Origin: Nemertoderma westbladi
Lineage: Eukaryota; Xenacoelomorpha; Nemertodermatida; Nemertodermatidae
Direction of reading: 5' to 3'
Assembly (NCBI GenBank): GCA_032718475.1
Contig: JAUCBJ010007043.1
Coordinates: 62,001-126,000 of the forward strand
DNA: 64,000 nt
The number at the start of each line of letters is the position of its first letter. The stretch's first letter is position 1. The notes below the pieces were generated by a model. The model was not told the origin of the DNA. It saw nothing but the letters and a program-made list of their open reading frames with translations, and searched no databases. Position numbers and translations under genes: made by a program. Shown piece by piece: positions 1-9,434 of the stretch.

Positions 1-949
1 ACAACTACTGTTAATTATAATTATAATGATGTACGCAAATATATAACAAAGCCTTCCTCAAGTGAGGAATTTAATCAACTTACTGCAGTGCCGGATTAAG
101 CCTCTGGTGGCCCTAAGGCGCATTTTAGTAATATCCAAAAATGGCCCAAAAATTGATATTTTCCGCAAACCCTTTCAAAAGAAAAAGCTGCTAAAAACAA
201 CTGAAATAATTGTGGAAATGTTGCGAAGGAAATATAAAGTATTTTCGTTGGATGACTGCGTGCAAATAAGTGCTGAGTACTTTAATAATAAGTACTTTGC
301 AAAAATAGTTTTAATCAGTCGGTAAGAACTCCAAAATTGGACTTCAAGTCCAATTTTAGACTTCAAGTCTTTTTCAAGTTTTTTTTTTAGACTCCAAAGT
401 CCAATTTTGGACTTTAGTACAACTCCAAGTGTACTGGTACCCATATGAGCATATGACTGTATGAATAGATCATAGAGATAGTACATCATGGCCCCAAACA
501 GTCAAACACCCAGCCCAGACCCAATACTGAATACTGGAATAGCATACATAGCTGCATAACTTGCATAATGCATTAGTGTAGTGTAGTGTATATCGGTATT
601 AAATCAATACTGCACTGTAATGGACTAGTACAGTGGTACTGGCAGACTGGTACATACATATTACAATATATTACAATTGCAATGCAACATTCTTTTAACG
701 ATCAAATTAATTAATATAAGTAGATAAGCAGGGATGATCCACGTACAGTAGTTACTTTTTGCGGTAGTGGTATGGCTTTGCGGTAACCATAGCGATGTTT
801 ACCGCAGTAGCGGTAGTTGAATTATACCTTAAATTGAAATTGAAATTGTTTAATTGACATCAAAAAAGTAAAGTAAATCTGCATAATCAAACATTACCGG
901 TAAGAACAAGATATCAAGATAATCCATTATACAGGTCAGGTCAGGTATT
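1..949. other. AT-rich non-coding flank
   Basis: No credible gene is visible. At 84-98 there is a CAGTGCCGGATTAA-like stretch followed by TGGCCCTAAGGC. A related sequence in the opposite orientation occurs at 37808-37856, which suggests remnants of one small DNA-transposon (hAT-like) family, though no complete element or target duplication was found. Positions 730-830 contain several GCGGTA-type repeats. The short open frames here have biased, low-complexity composition and no recognisable domain. Confidence 0.5.
331..410. repeat. Inverted repeat with 14-bp arms
   Basis: The arm at 331-344 (CCAAAATTGGACTT) is the exact reverse complement of 397-410. The enclosed 52 bases contain further GACTTCAAGTC-type self-complementary stretches, so the whole block can fold as a branched hairpin. 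It could be a miniature foldback remnant. No flanking duplication was recognised. Confidence 0.6.
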
Positions 950-1328
950 CTAGGTCATTGATCAAGAAAACTTGCCACCTCCATGCAGCATAAAGGAGGT
1001 GCCACCTGTAGCTGCATAGACCCTCTTACTAGGGCAAATCTGGTCCTGTAACTAGGACCCCTTCGTTCTGGGATAAGGACGCCCCTGGTCCTGGATTAAA
1101 AACCCATATACTTGGCTGCAGGGGTATATGGCCTGACCAGGCAGATGGTGATCTACCAATGGCTGGTCAGGAGTAGAGTGTTCTCATGTCCACTCTGAGA
1201 GCACTTCACTGCGACCTGCACCTGGCAGCAAGGGTACAGAGCATGACCCAGCAGATGAGCTGCAACAGCCAATGGTGGGTCATGTGCGCCAGAGTAGATA
1301 TGGGTGATGGGCCTCATATCTGACTCCA

Positions 1329-2490
1329 TTGCGACACCCACCCTGTGGAATGGCAAACCAGGGTGTGGTATTTGCCCCGAGAGCTGACTCGGCAAAAAAG
1401 CACCCCCCAACCCCCACTATGGATTACATTAGCAATGCGGAGGTCCGGCCACTAGAGGCCAGTGGAATTACCGGACACAATCGGTCTCACAGGCGTCAGT
1501 TAACTCCTGACCGGCTGCCTGTCTCACCCACTACTGGAGAGAGAGCAGCCAACAATTCTTTGAGTCCCTCTCCTGATGACCTTTCTGGCCCAAACCATGG
1601 GTCACCAGGAAGGCCCGATTGTGATGGGGAGAGGGATTCTGGAGTTGGAGGCTACTCTCATGTTCCACCCCGTCCAACAAGACCATTGGTGAATCTGAGG
1701 CAAGTCACAAGACTAGCCTCAGTAAACACCCTAACACTCGGGTCCCCAATGCGACAAGGTGAGCTGACTGCCTTGGCAGATAAGCTTTCTCTTAGCGCAG
1801 TGGGTGTTCAAGAGCACCGAATGCAGACTGGACAGACTGATGAGGTTCTGATTAAGGACATGGGGTGCGGTTGGCGACTCGCCCTTGCGTCAGCAGATGA
1901 TAGTGGCAATGGTGGAATTGGTCTATTGATGAATCCAACTGCACATGCAGCATTGGACAAAATAGACTAAATCTCTAACCGCATCATCCGTTGCCACTTC
2001 TTATGTTCTGGAAGACTGGCTAAGAAGTTTCCTAAGGTGGTTCTGATTGTGTGCTACTCTCCAGAACCCTGTAGAGGAGGTGGAAAATTTCTACCACAAT
2101 CTACAAGCAGCTACTGATGGAGTTGATCAGCATGCATTCTTAACATTCCTGGGAGACTTTAATGCAAGTCTGCATCAGTCACCTACATCGCCCTGGGTCT
2201 ATAGCAATAGTGTTAACCAAATTCTGTCCATCTTCAGGATTTTATCTCTGGAAATGGGTTGTTTTCGGCTGGAACCCAGTTCAAGAAGCGAACTGGAAAG
2301 CTATGGACTCATAGTGGACCCAGTGGTCACAAGTCCCAGATAGACCATATTCTGTTTCGTAGGAAATACAGGAGCTCTATACAAGACTGTAATGCATTTA
2401 CACTTCGGCCCTTCTCCAGTGATCACCGCCTCATTGTGGCCAAGGTAAGACTTAGTCTGCGTGCTAGCAGAACAACGAAATCTGCCTTGC
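1329..2490 (+). pseudogene. LINEa endonuclease domain, frame-broken
   Basis: An N-terminal extension of about 120 residues leads into an apurinic-type endonuclease. Visible family features are a VGVQEHR block (about 1804), GDFNA (about 2152), QIDHILF (about 2338) and SDHRLIVAKV (about 2419), which carry the catalytic Glu, Asp/Asn and Asp-His positions. The domain nicks target DNA for target-primed reverse transcription. The frame is interrupted by a stop near 1968 and by at least two further frameshifts (between the open segments 1329-1970, 2047-2343 and 2259-2588), so no protein can be made. The matching EN region is absent from copies 2 and 3, which are 5' truncated. Confidence 0.8.
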
Positions 2491-2565
2491 CGCGGCATGA
2501 CTGGTCCTCTCTGTTGCAACAGCCAAGTGTGAGATCCAGCTTCACACTACAGCTGAGCAACAGGT

Positions 2566-3814
2566 ATGAGGCTCTTGCTTGCCTCTGAGGCGGCAGATCA
2601 CTGTGAGGGCTATACTGCCTTTACAGAAGCAGTTAAGTTAGCAGCTGCAGAAACAGTTCCTGTATACCCTCGAAACAGGAAAAGGGCCCCCTGGACTGAC
2701 GACAAAATTCAGAAGTGCCGAAATGACCTTCATAAGGCGCAGAAAGAGTCCCGACTCAAACAGACTACAGTGGCCAAGAATGCAGTTAAGGCTGCATCTA
2801 GGTCCCTGAACAGGCAGTACTCTGCTAATCTACAGGAGCTAATAAACCAACAGGTTGATGCCATCAATGATGCTGACGACAGCAGGCAATCATCCCAGGC
2901 ATGGAAATCGATCAATCTGCTTACTGGGCGGAAAAGCCAACCAACCACCAAGGTTAAGGCTGAATCACCAGCCGATCGCCTCAATGGTTGGAAAGCCCAC
3001 TTTGAAAACCTCCTCAATAATGACAGGGTATTGCCTGATAACTTTATAGAAGTAAAAGTGTCTGAGTCTGTACTCCCAGATATTCCCATTGGCGATATCT
3101 CCTTTGCAGAAGTGAAGGCTGCTGCAAAGAGCATTAAGACCAATCGTGCCAGTGGAGTAGATGGTGTTCCCCCTGAGGTCTTTAAAATACCTGAGTGTTT
3201 AAAGCTCATCTATCCCATCATAGTAGACATGTACCGAACAACAAGAATCCCACAAGAAATGAAAACAAATAAGTTGGTGCCAGTTCCCAAGAAGGGCAAC
3301 CTAACACTCTATGGTTATTTTCGGGGAATCTCATTGAAAAGCTTCTCTGCAAAGCTATACAATAGAATTCTATTAAATCGCATCAGGGATCCCATTGAGA
3401 GACTGCTCCGTGGAAATCAGAATGGGTTCCGTAAAGGTTGTGGGACCATGGAACCCATTTTGGCACTTAGAAGGATAATTGAAGAGTTATCAAAAAAGAA
3501 AGACAGGCATCTGGCTGTTATCTTTGTTGACTTCTTCAAGGCCTTTGATTCAGTCTCTCGCTCACGTATGTTCAGCATACTTTCATTATATGGGATTCCT
3601 GATGAAATTATTGCAGCAATCAGATCAGTATACGATGGTTCGACAACATTTGTGTATACTGTTGACGGTGACACAGAACCATTTGAAGTGTTATGGGGCG
3701 TCCTCCAAGGAGACACACTTGCACCATTCTTGTTCATTATTGTGGTTGACTATGTTCTACGCATGTCCTTAGATCATTATAATGATGATGGGGTGATGAT
3801 AACTCCACCTACTG
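2566..3814 (+). pseudogene. LINEa reverse transcriptase, N-terminal part, cut by BELa
   Basis: This is an open segment of about 415 codons. It contains the linker after EN and the first RT blocks: a GVDGVPPEVFK block, NQNGFRKG, the palm block FVDFFKAFDSV with its catalytic Asp (near 3530), and the LQGDTLAPFLF block (near 3708). The FADD-type catalytic box lies beyond the break, at 35329. The reading frame runs into the BELa LTR at 3815, adding about 16 foreign codons before a stop. Copies 2 and 3 of the same family show the uninterrupted order, proving that this is one gene split by an insertion. Confidence 0.85.
3810..3814. other. Target site duplication TACTG (left) of BELa
   Basis: TACTG precedes the first LTR base (TGTTAG...) and recurs at 35279-35283 directly after the LTR end (...GTCACA). 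The uninterrupted LINEa copy 2 contains a single TACTG at the matching point (39606-39610). Five-base duplications are normal for BEL/Pao integrases. Confidence 0.9.
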
Positions 3815-4364
3815 TGTTAGCTTATTCAATCCCGCTAACCCAAACCCATAAAGTAAGCCGATAAGCAATATTGGGGGCCACGAAATTGGGTAATCAATCA
3901 CTCGTGTCACCCCAACAAAATGGGAAGGAGAAACACGCAATGAGGGTCAGGGGCCAAACTCCTAACAGAGAGAGAACAGGTGGAGTGAACGGGAACACTC
4001 CAAAGGGCGCCAACAAGGGTATCAACCAATCAGAGGGGGGAAAGGCATCGATTAGGTACAGTAACAAGGCCAACCCGTGCAATATAACCAGTTGGCAGTA
4101 ATCATTTCATTCAGTTATCTCAGTGTTAGTTATTGGTGTTACAATAATATTGGTGTTATTTAGCTAGGGAAGTACCGGGACTTCAATTACCATCTCCCGC
4201 CTTCCGTGTACAACAATATATCACATCTTATTATCCATATCTATATTATACGCCTCGAATATTACGTACGACGAACAACACAAACTCTTTCATCTTTCAC
4301 ACACGGCGGGGACGCGTGAGTTGACAAACCGGGTAAACCGGGATCCTTCCTTGATCCCGTCACA
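3815..4364 (+). repeat. BELa 5' LTR
   Basis: The 550-bp LTR starts TGTTAGC and ends CGTCACA. It matches 34734-35278 closely; the visible differences are one base near 3962, a short indel around 4142-4160 (ATATTGGTGTT against a shorter form), one base near 4324 and one near 4352. The downstream base run does not contain an obvious TGG primer-binding site at the usual distance, so the tRNA primer is not assigned. Confidence 0.92.
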
Positions 4365-4521
4365 GTAATTGAATCAGAGCTGCCGCCCTAGCTAGCTAAA
4401 CTCAGTGACTACCAGCCACCAATCTATACAAGCGAGATGAGTCAGTCGGGAGAGACGACACCGACGCGGACCCCGGACGAAGAGCTAACGATCCGCGAGG
4501 CCGCGACCAGACGGTACAGGC
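4365..4521 (+). pseudogene. BELa leader and gag 5' end
   Basis: A 72-base leader is followed by ATG at 4437 and an open frame of 28 codons, rich in Thr, Glu and Arg. It is cut at 4521 by the BELb-1 LTR, where the frame terminates at a TAA created by the junction. The continuation of gag resumes after BELb-1, at about 11012. The ATG is the first after the LTR and the downstream gag is equally Arg/Glu/Thr-rich, so this is the likely natural start. Because the right junction of BELb-1 is deleted, the exact frame relation is unknown. Confidence 0.65.
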
Positions 4522-5033
4522 TGTAAAGGCTTTTGCGGAATTGGCCGGTTATTTTCCCCGTAAAGTACTCTGTAGTTGGTTTAACAGGCATAAAAAGGCC
4601 GTGTCCTTACTGTACTGGTGTTTTAGAGGACATAAAAGTCATTTCTTCTGTATGTGTACTTTAGAGGACATAATCCGCAATTTTATGACGCAATACGCCG
4701 GATCCTCTTGAAACAGTGTAGCTACCATGACGACGGCTAACAGCTGATATTGCCACGTAGAACATCTCTTTGTTCTTTGTTCTCTCTTTGTTCGGTCGAC
4801 CAATCAGAGCGTTTTTTGCCTCTGTGTTAGATGGTAGATAGAAACTCTTGGAGTTGAGTCAGTATGTGATTTTGTCCACAGCCTACAACACCGGTGTGGA
4901 ACCTCCGTGTTTCAGTCTTTAGTTCAACATTAGTAGGCTTCATTATAGAACGTATATCCGTTATCATATCTCACAAACATAACTTAACTTACTCAGTCAC
5001 TCATAATCATTCATACCTTAACATTACTGCAAT
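4522..5033 (+). repeat. BELb-1 5' LTR, truncated
   Basis: The LTR begins TGTAAAGGCTTTTGCGG, matching the LTR starts of BELb-3 (48794) and BELb-2 (30585, minus strand). Homology to those LTRs runs through the segment near 4910-4960 (TTCAACATTAGTAGGCTTC). It is then joined directly to mid-gag sequence (GTGTCAACCTGTTAGG), so the remaining LTR of about 700 bp, the UTR and the first part of gag are deleted. Confidence 0.8.
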
Positions 5034-6569
5034 ATGTCAACAATGTGTCAACCTGTTAGGTCTGAAGTATCTCATGCGCAAGGTGTGGAGCCTACACGCA
5101 TATATACTGCTAGCGAAGTAGAAACTCCTATAGTGAACCCTATTAAGGGTAATTATAGACATGTTGATAATGATATTCCCTATAGACCTGATCATAATCC
5201 GAGAAATTTATATACCGATAACTCGATATTAAATAACACGATGGCCCAAGAAAGTTTTACGCGTCAAATGGCTAGAACCGAAGCACGTCAAGCGGTAAAG
5301 GTGGGAGAGATCGTCAAGTTCAATGGAGATGAGATGAATAGGTTACCTTTTAATGAATATTACAAAGATAACATACAGAACTCTGTACTATCTAATGGAG
5401 AGAAACTTAGATTCCTCATCGAGTGCTTGGAAGTATCTCCCAAGTTAATGGCGTTAAAGTTTATAGGACATCCAGACGGATTAAGACAAGTTTGGGATAC
5501 ACTGAACATCAGGTATGGTAATAGGACTAACATAGCTAGGTATTTATATGCGAAATTAATGGCGCCCCGAAAGTTTCTTAGCAGCGAGATTATAGAGTTT
5601 TCCGACGAGATTCAGGAGATCTGTAGACAATTAGATTGGCTAGGTAAGTCTCATGAATACCAGAATTCTATGGTTGTAGGAGCCTTAGCATCTACTTTGC
5701 CCAAGGGTGGAGTAGGTACACGCTGGGACAAGAAAGTGTTATATATGATGGAACAACTACGACGAGACCCCACCATGGCTGATCTCATGTCATTCTTAGA
5801 TGGAGAAGTGAAATTACAGCTCCTAAGGCAGTCCAGAGAGAAGACACCGGAAAACAAGGTAAGTGAGAAACCCGTTTCTAGGAGAAAGGTAATACCAGTG
5901 TGTTATACAGACGACGGCGAAAGCCAGGCTTCTCAAGAGGAAGACAGCGGGAAAGACACTGAAAGATCTTACTATGACAACAAAGCGACTAAGGACGTAA
6001 GTAAATTCAAGTCTCGAACCAATGACAGGAGAGAACAGGTAAGAAAAACTCCCCCTACGTCTCCTAAGAGAATTCAAGTAAGAAAGCCCGAAGAAAGAAC
6101 GAGTGTGCACAACGTTACTCAAAGTAAGGTAAGTAACATCAAACCAAAATGTGTGCTGTGCGACGGGCCCCACCGTTTGAATATGTGTGATAAATTCCTC
6201 AAGAAATCATTAAAGGATAGACGTGAAGTCATGTGGGATAAGCGGTTGTGTTATAATTGCCTCAGACGAGGACACCAACGGCGAACCTGTTACTCCGACG
6301 CAAGGTGTGCAAAGTGCGGCGCAAAACATCATATCTTGTTGCACACGGAATTCGAACGAAACAGCCCGAGTCAGGTAAGTGAGTCCGAACTACATGTCCA
6401 ATTCAGTGATGTGAACGACACTGACCAAAGCTCTGAGCTGGAAGGATTCTATACAGATGAATTCTCCGACGAAGGCGAATCTTGTTACATGATAAATACC
6501 GCAGTGTATCGAGCACTTACTGTCTGTGTCTTTTGTATGAAAAAGACACAGACAGCGACCTCACCCTAA
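5034..6569 (+). pseudogene. BELb-1 gag (capsid and CCHC region), N-terminally deleted
   Basis: An open frame of 511 codons corresponds to the C-terminal half of BELb gag. The capsid-like DUF1759-type region spans about residues 90-260, with a KVGEIVKFNGDEM block. It is followed by a charged Lys/Arg/Ser linker and zinc knuckles: CVLCDGPHRLNMC, CYNCLRRGHQRRTC (CX2CX4HX4C) and CAKCGAKHH. The start near 5034 is a deletion product, because BELb-3 and BELb-2 have about 700 more residues upstream. The frame ends early because of a 15-bp inverted duplication at 6520-6555; the homologous protein continues in another frame into the protease. Confidence 0.8.
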
Positions 6570-7152
6570 CTACTTCTGATCGACAACCATCTTGGAAAGC
6601 GCCACCTTCCAATGTAGGAATCCGAGAATTTCCTGTTGTACAGGTAAGGGTCCACGGACCTAAAAGGAGTTATGTAGTGAACGCCCTCCTTGACTCTGGT
6701 AGTACAGGAACATTCATCGACAAAGAACTAGCCGAAGACATCTTTTCTGGACAACCCAAGTTCCGAACTAAGCTAAACATGTCAGGAATTATGCAGGTTT
6801 GGAAATCTACCGTAATAGCGGATTATTATGTAGGTGCGTTGTCCACCCCCCAGGATGAACTAGGAGAACATAGTATAAGGTCAGTAAAAATGGTGGCGAT
6901 AAAGAACTTCGCGAACAGCCAAGTGGAACCTTATAACTGGGATGAGGACGATTTCACCCAGCAGCTTGAAATACCTAGATTCAACACCGATTACCCTGGA
7001 GTCCAAATACTCATCGGTCAAAATGCGCATGAAGCGCTCGAGACATTGGAGAAACGGCCTGCTCAACCGCAACCACTACAAGTCTATGCGGGAAGAACTA
7101 GAGTAGGTTGGTACTTTACTGGCCCTTCTCGTAGAACTCTTATGGAAAGATT
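6556..7152 (+). pseudogene. BELb-1 aspartic protease (DUF1758 type), interrupted
   Basis: This continues the gag-pol polyprotein in a shifted frame after the inverted duplication. The retropepsin-like signature LLDSGSTGTF (catalytic Asp-Ser-Gly) lies at about 6689-6718, followed by a VQILIGQNAHE block. In BEL elements this protease processes the polyprotein. Translation would stop at 7154, a few codons into a foldback insertion that duplicated CTCTTATGGAAAGATT. Coding homology resumes at 7351. Confidence 0.8.
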
Positions 7153-7362
7153 GTAAACGTTCGAATAAACATTATAAAATAATAAAAACCGACGCGTTTC
7201 GAATTTTAATTCGTCTTCAGAATTCTGAAGACTTCTTAATTCTTCTTAATTCAGTCTGAAGACGAATTAAAATTCGAAACGCGTCGGTTTTTATTATTTT
7301 ATAATGTTTATTCGAACGTTTACAATGTTAACTCTAGCTACTTTATCTCTTATGGAAAGATT
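7137..7362. repeat. Foldback insertion with 72-bp perfect inverted arms
   Basis: Arms 7150-7221 and 7255-7326 are perfect reverse complements, separated by 33 bases. The insert lies between two direct copies of CTCTTATGGAAAGATT (7137-7152 and 7347-7362), 16 bp long. The reading frame of BELb-3 shows that only one copy existed originally, so 194 bases plus one copy were added. A 16-bp duplication is not typical of common DNA transposons. The insert may be a foldback element or a snap-back product of reverse transcription. Confidence 0.85.
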
Positions 7363-7803
7363 ACCAAAAGAACAGGTATATCAATTAAGTGAACGGGAAG
7401 TGGAGAGCAGTGAAGTTGACGACCCAACTGAGGGAACACCATACTCCTCAGATAATGACGATATTAACTCCAATGTAGATCAATGGAGACATTGCCCCGA
7501 GACGATCAATCTAGCCGACATCGCTTCCAGAGGAGCAACTCCTCAAGAACTTACAGATACTCCAGACCGGTTAGGTGGACCCGACTTCCTAAGTAAAGAA
7601 GATGAATGGCCTCCTCATCTTACCCCGGTGAAGATTAGACAGGCCAAGGGAGCGGAGAAAGTAACACAACCACTCAATCGCCCAGCTGGTCGTTTATGTT
7701 TACTGGAAAGAGACCGAAAACTGTCCGGAAACTATGGAAGGCAAGATACTCTTCCCACGACCACCTCCCTAATCCAACAAATATCTAGGGACTCCATAAC
7801 GTA
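7363..7803 (+). pseudogene. BELb-1 pol remnants (RNase H tail plus integrase C-terminus)
   Basis: An open frame of about 146 codons joins three separate pieces of the BELb polyprotein. It has the region just after the protease (SSDNDD near 7455), then the end of RNase H (DQWRHCP, ADIASRGATP near 7476-7545), then the extreme C-terminus after integrase (RLCLLERDRKLSGNYG near 7688-7740). Relative to BELb-3 the first join removes RT and most of RNase H and the second removes the integrase catalytic core. No catalytic residue set survives. Confidence 0.85.
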
Positions 7804-8348
7804 ACAACATACGGAGTGGGTGTGTGACTATATTATTTTATATTTATTTTATTATTTTATATTATGTATGTATTATTATGTAATTTTATTATAATCGTTT
7901 TCTTTAATTTTATTTAGTCAAATGTTATTTAGCGATTATTTAGTAGATTAGTGCAATATATTAGTGTTTATTACTTAATTACTTATATATTATATTTAGT
8001 GCGACGGTGAGAAATAATTCTTTTTTCTCTTTCCTTACTGTCCGTATCATATTATAAATACGTGACTACAGTAAGATGAAATATCCGTACTTATTAAAGT
8101 ACAATAAAGCTCCTACTATATTTAAGTATTATTGGTAAGCAGAGTATTAGGAATGCAAAATTCAGATCCTCGTGTCTCGACTAAACCAAGCTCTGGGTAG
8201 ACCTTGGAACGACTTGCCTCTTCTCACTGACATTGCTTCGTGCGATATTGCTCTCATACCGTATATTAAATAATACATATAGTAGCGTGATGTCCCTTTA
8301 ACAGTAGCGTACAACGCAAATAAATCTGTTAAACCCTTTGACCATCTG

Positions 8349-8615
8349 TAATTCTAGTCGATTAAGATATCGCGGCACCCACCGATATACTTGAAAGACA
8401 AATTCTAGAATCAGTGGTTAACGTCCCCAGACAAGTTCTGGAATAAACTGGTGCCCATCCTAAATATTAATTATTAATATTTATAAAATCTGTCGAAATT
8501 TTAGATCCTTTAAAATTCTAGTCGATTAAGACATCGTAGCACTTACCGATACTCTTAAAAGGTCAAAATTCCTAGAATCAAGGATCCCAGTCCCCAGACA
8601 CGTTTTGGAATAAAA
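8349..8615 (+). repeat. Tandemly duplicated structured motif
   Basis: Two diverged units of about 100 bases lie at 8349-8446 and 8514-8615. Each has an outer pairing ATTCTAG...CTAGAAT, an inner hairpin (GATATCG...CGATATA in unit 1, ACATCG...CGATAC in unit 2), then CCCCAGAC-A-N-GTTCTGGAAT, which forms a second small hairpin. Unit-to-unit changes tend to keep pairing, for example a G-T pair in GTTTTGG of unit 2. The same pair of units is present in BELb-3 (60926-61022 and 61105-61203), and part of the second unit in BELb-2. Confidence 0.65.
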
Positions 8616-9246
8616 TTGTGTCTATTTAACATTAAATAATAAAATTTACGGGAATAAATTTAAAATTCATATTTTAATGAATTTAATAAATTGTCATTTT
8701 TATACAATTTATAACATTCCCAAAATTCCATTAATTAATAGATCATGGGAGCGGAGATTCACTCTATTAAGCGTATTAGTGTGCGAGAATCTCCAATATA
8801 TAGTCAATAGCCGATAAAATTCATAAAATCATATATAAAGGGGATATTGACAATTAAAGAATTACTATTAAATAGCATCCCAGATCTGTATGCATGGGAA
8901 TTACCCTAATTCTACCGCTAGCTTTCCATAATGTCACCATAGCAACAACCACGCTAGAATTAGAAGCGAGTTAACAGAACAATAGAAGGCTTGCCCCATT
9001 GAATAGCATAGGGAATAAATAGCGCACTGCTAGTATCCAAGGATACATAATAAATAAAGTGACATTCTGGAAGGTACTGACTAACGGACAAATGGCCCGA
9101 ATGTGTACAGTTTATAGCAGTTGTGTTGAATTTGTGCGTTCATAGGTGAATGTTACTGCTAAAGTGTGTTTACAGTAGCTAGTCGCAATTGTGAAAGTAA
9201 CCCTAACTCTCCAGAAAGAACCTGAAGTACATCTAAGCCTTTGGGA

Positions 9247-9354
9247 CGGACAGTGGAGTGACTTGTGCCGGTTATCGTTGTCGTTGTTTAGCTACATCGT
9301 TGGCGAAAGCACAGCGACGACGGTACATCGGCGCTGAGGATCTCACACTGTCCG
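9247..9354 (+). promoter_or_regulatory. Conserved stem-loop upstream of ORF3 (BELb-1)
   Basis: CGGACAGTG (9247-9255) pairs exactly with CACTGTCCG (9346-9354), enclosing a GC-rich interior with CGTTGTCG/CGACGACG pairing. Equivalent stems occur in BELb-2 (20839-20847 with 20935-20943) and BELb-3 (61844-61851 with 61944-61951), although the sequence between them varies. It sits about 80 bases before the ORF3 ATG. A role as a translation or RNA-processing element is inferred. Confidence 0.6.
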
Positions 9355-9434
9355 GGGGCAGAGAGGGGTAGGCAGCTACACCCGCTCGCCTAAATATAAA
9401 CTCATTATAATATGGATGAACTTATATAGCAGAT

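Larger units (their letters stand above)
950..3814 (+). mobile_element. LINEa copy 1, 5' part (interrupted non-LTR retrotransposon)
   Basis: This is an EN-RT non-LTR retrotransposon, the longest of three LINEa copies in the window. The 5' region at about 950-1328 is GC-richer than the flank and carries two diverged copies of a roughly 70-base block (near 1110-1170 and 1210-1290). It is followed by an endonuclease and a reverse transcriptase region. The reading frame stops abruptly at 3814, where the LTR of BELa begins; the missing 3' half continues at 35279. The exact 5' boundary is uncertain because no target duplication was found. The EN signature and the microsatellite-like 3' end suggest the RTE/RTEX group, but the clade is not certain. 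Confidence 0.85.
7804..9434 (+). other. BELb-1 conserved non-coding region between pol and ORF3
   Basis: About 1.6 kb without coding capacity, yet colinear with BELb-3 60380-62032 and partly with BELb-2 20760-21640 (minus). It contains a duplicated structured motif (8349-8446 and 8514-8615) and a long-range stem (9247-9255 with 9346-9354) shortly before the ORF3 start. Conservation of a long untranslated spacer in all three copies suggests a cis function such as expression of ORF3 or packaging. Confidence 0.7.

Noticed and set aside
4365-4400. Primer-binding site for a specific tRNA
   Set aside because: No TGG-starting complement to a tRNA 3' end is visible next to the LTR, so no primer is assigned.
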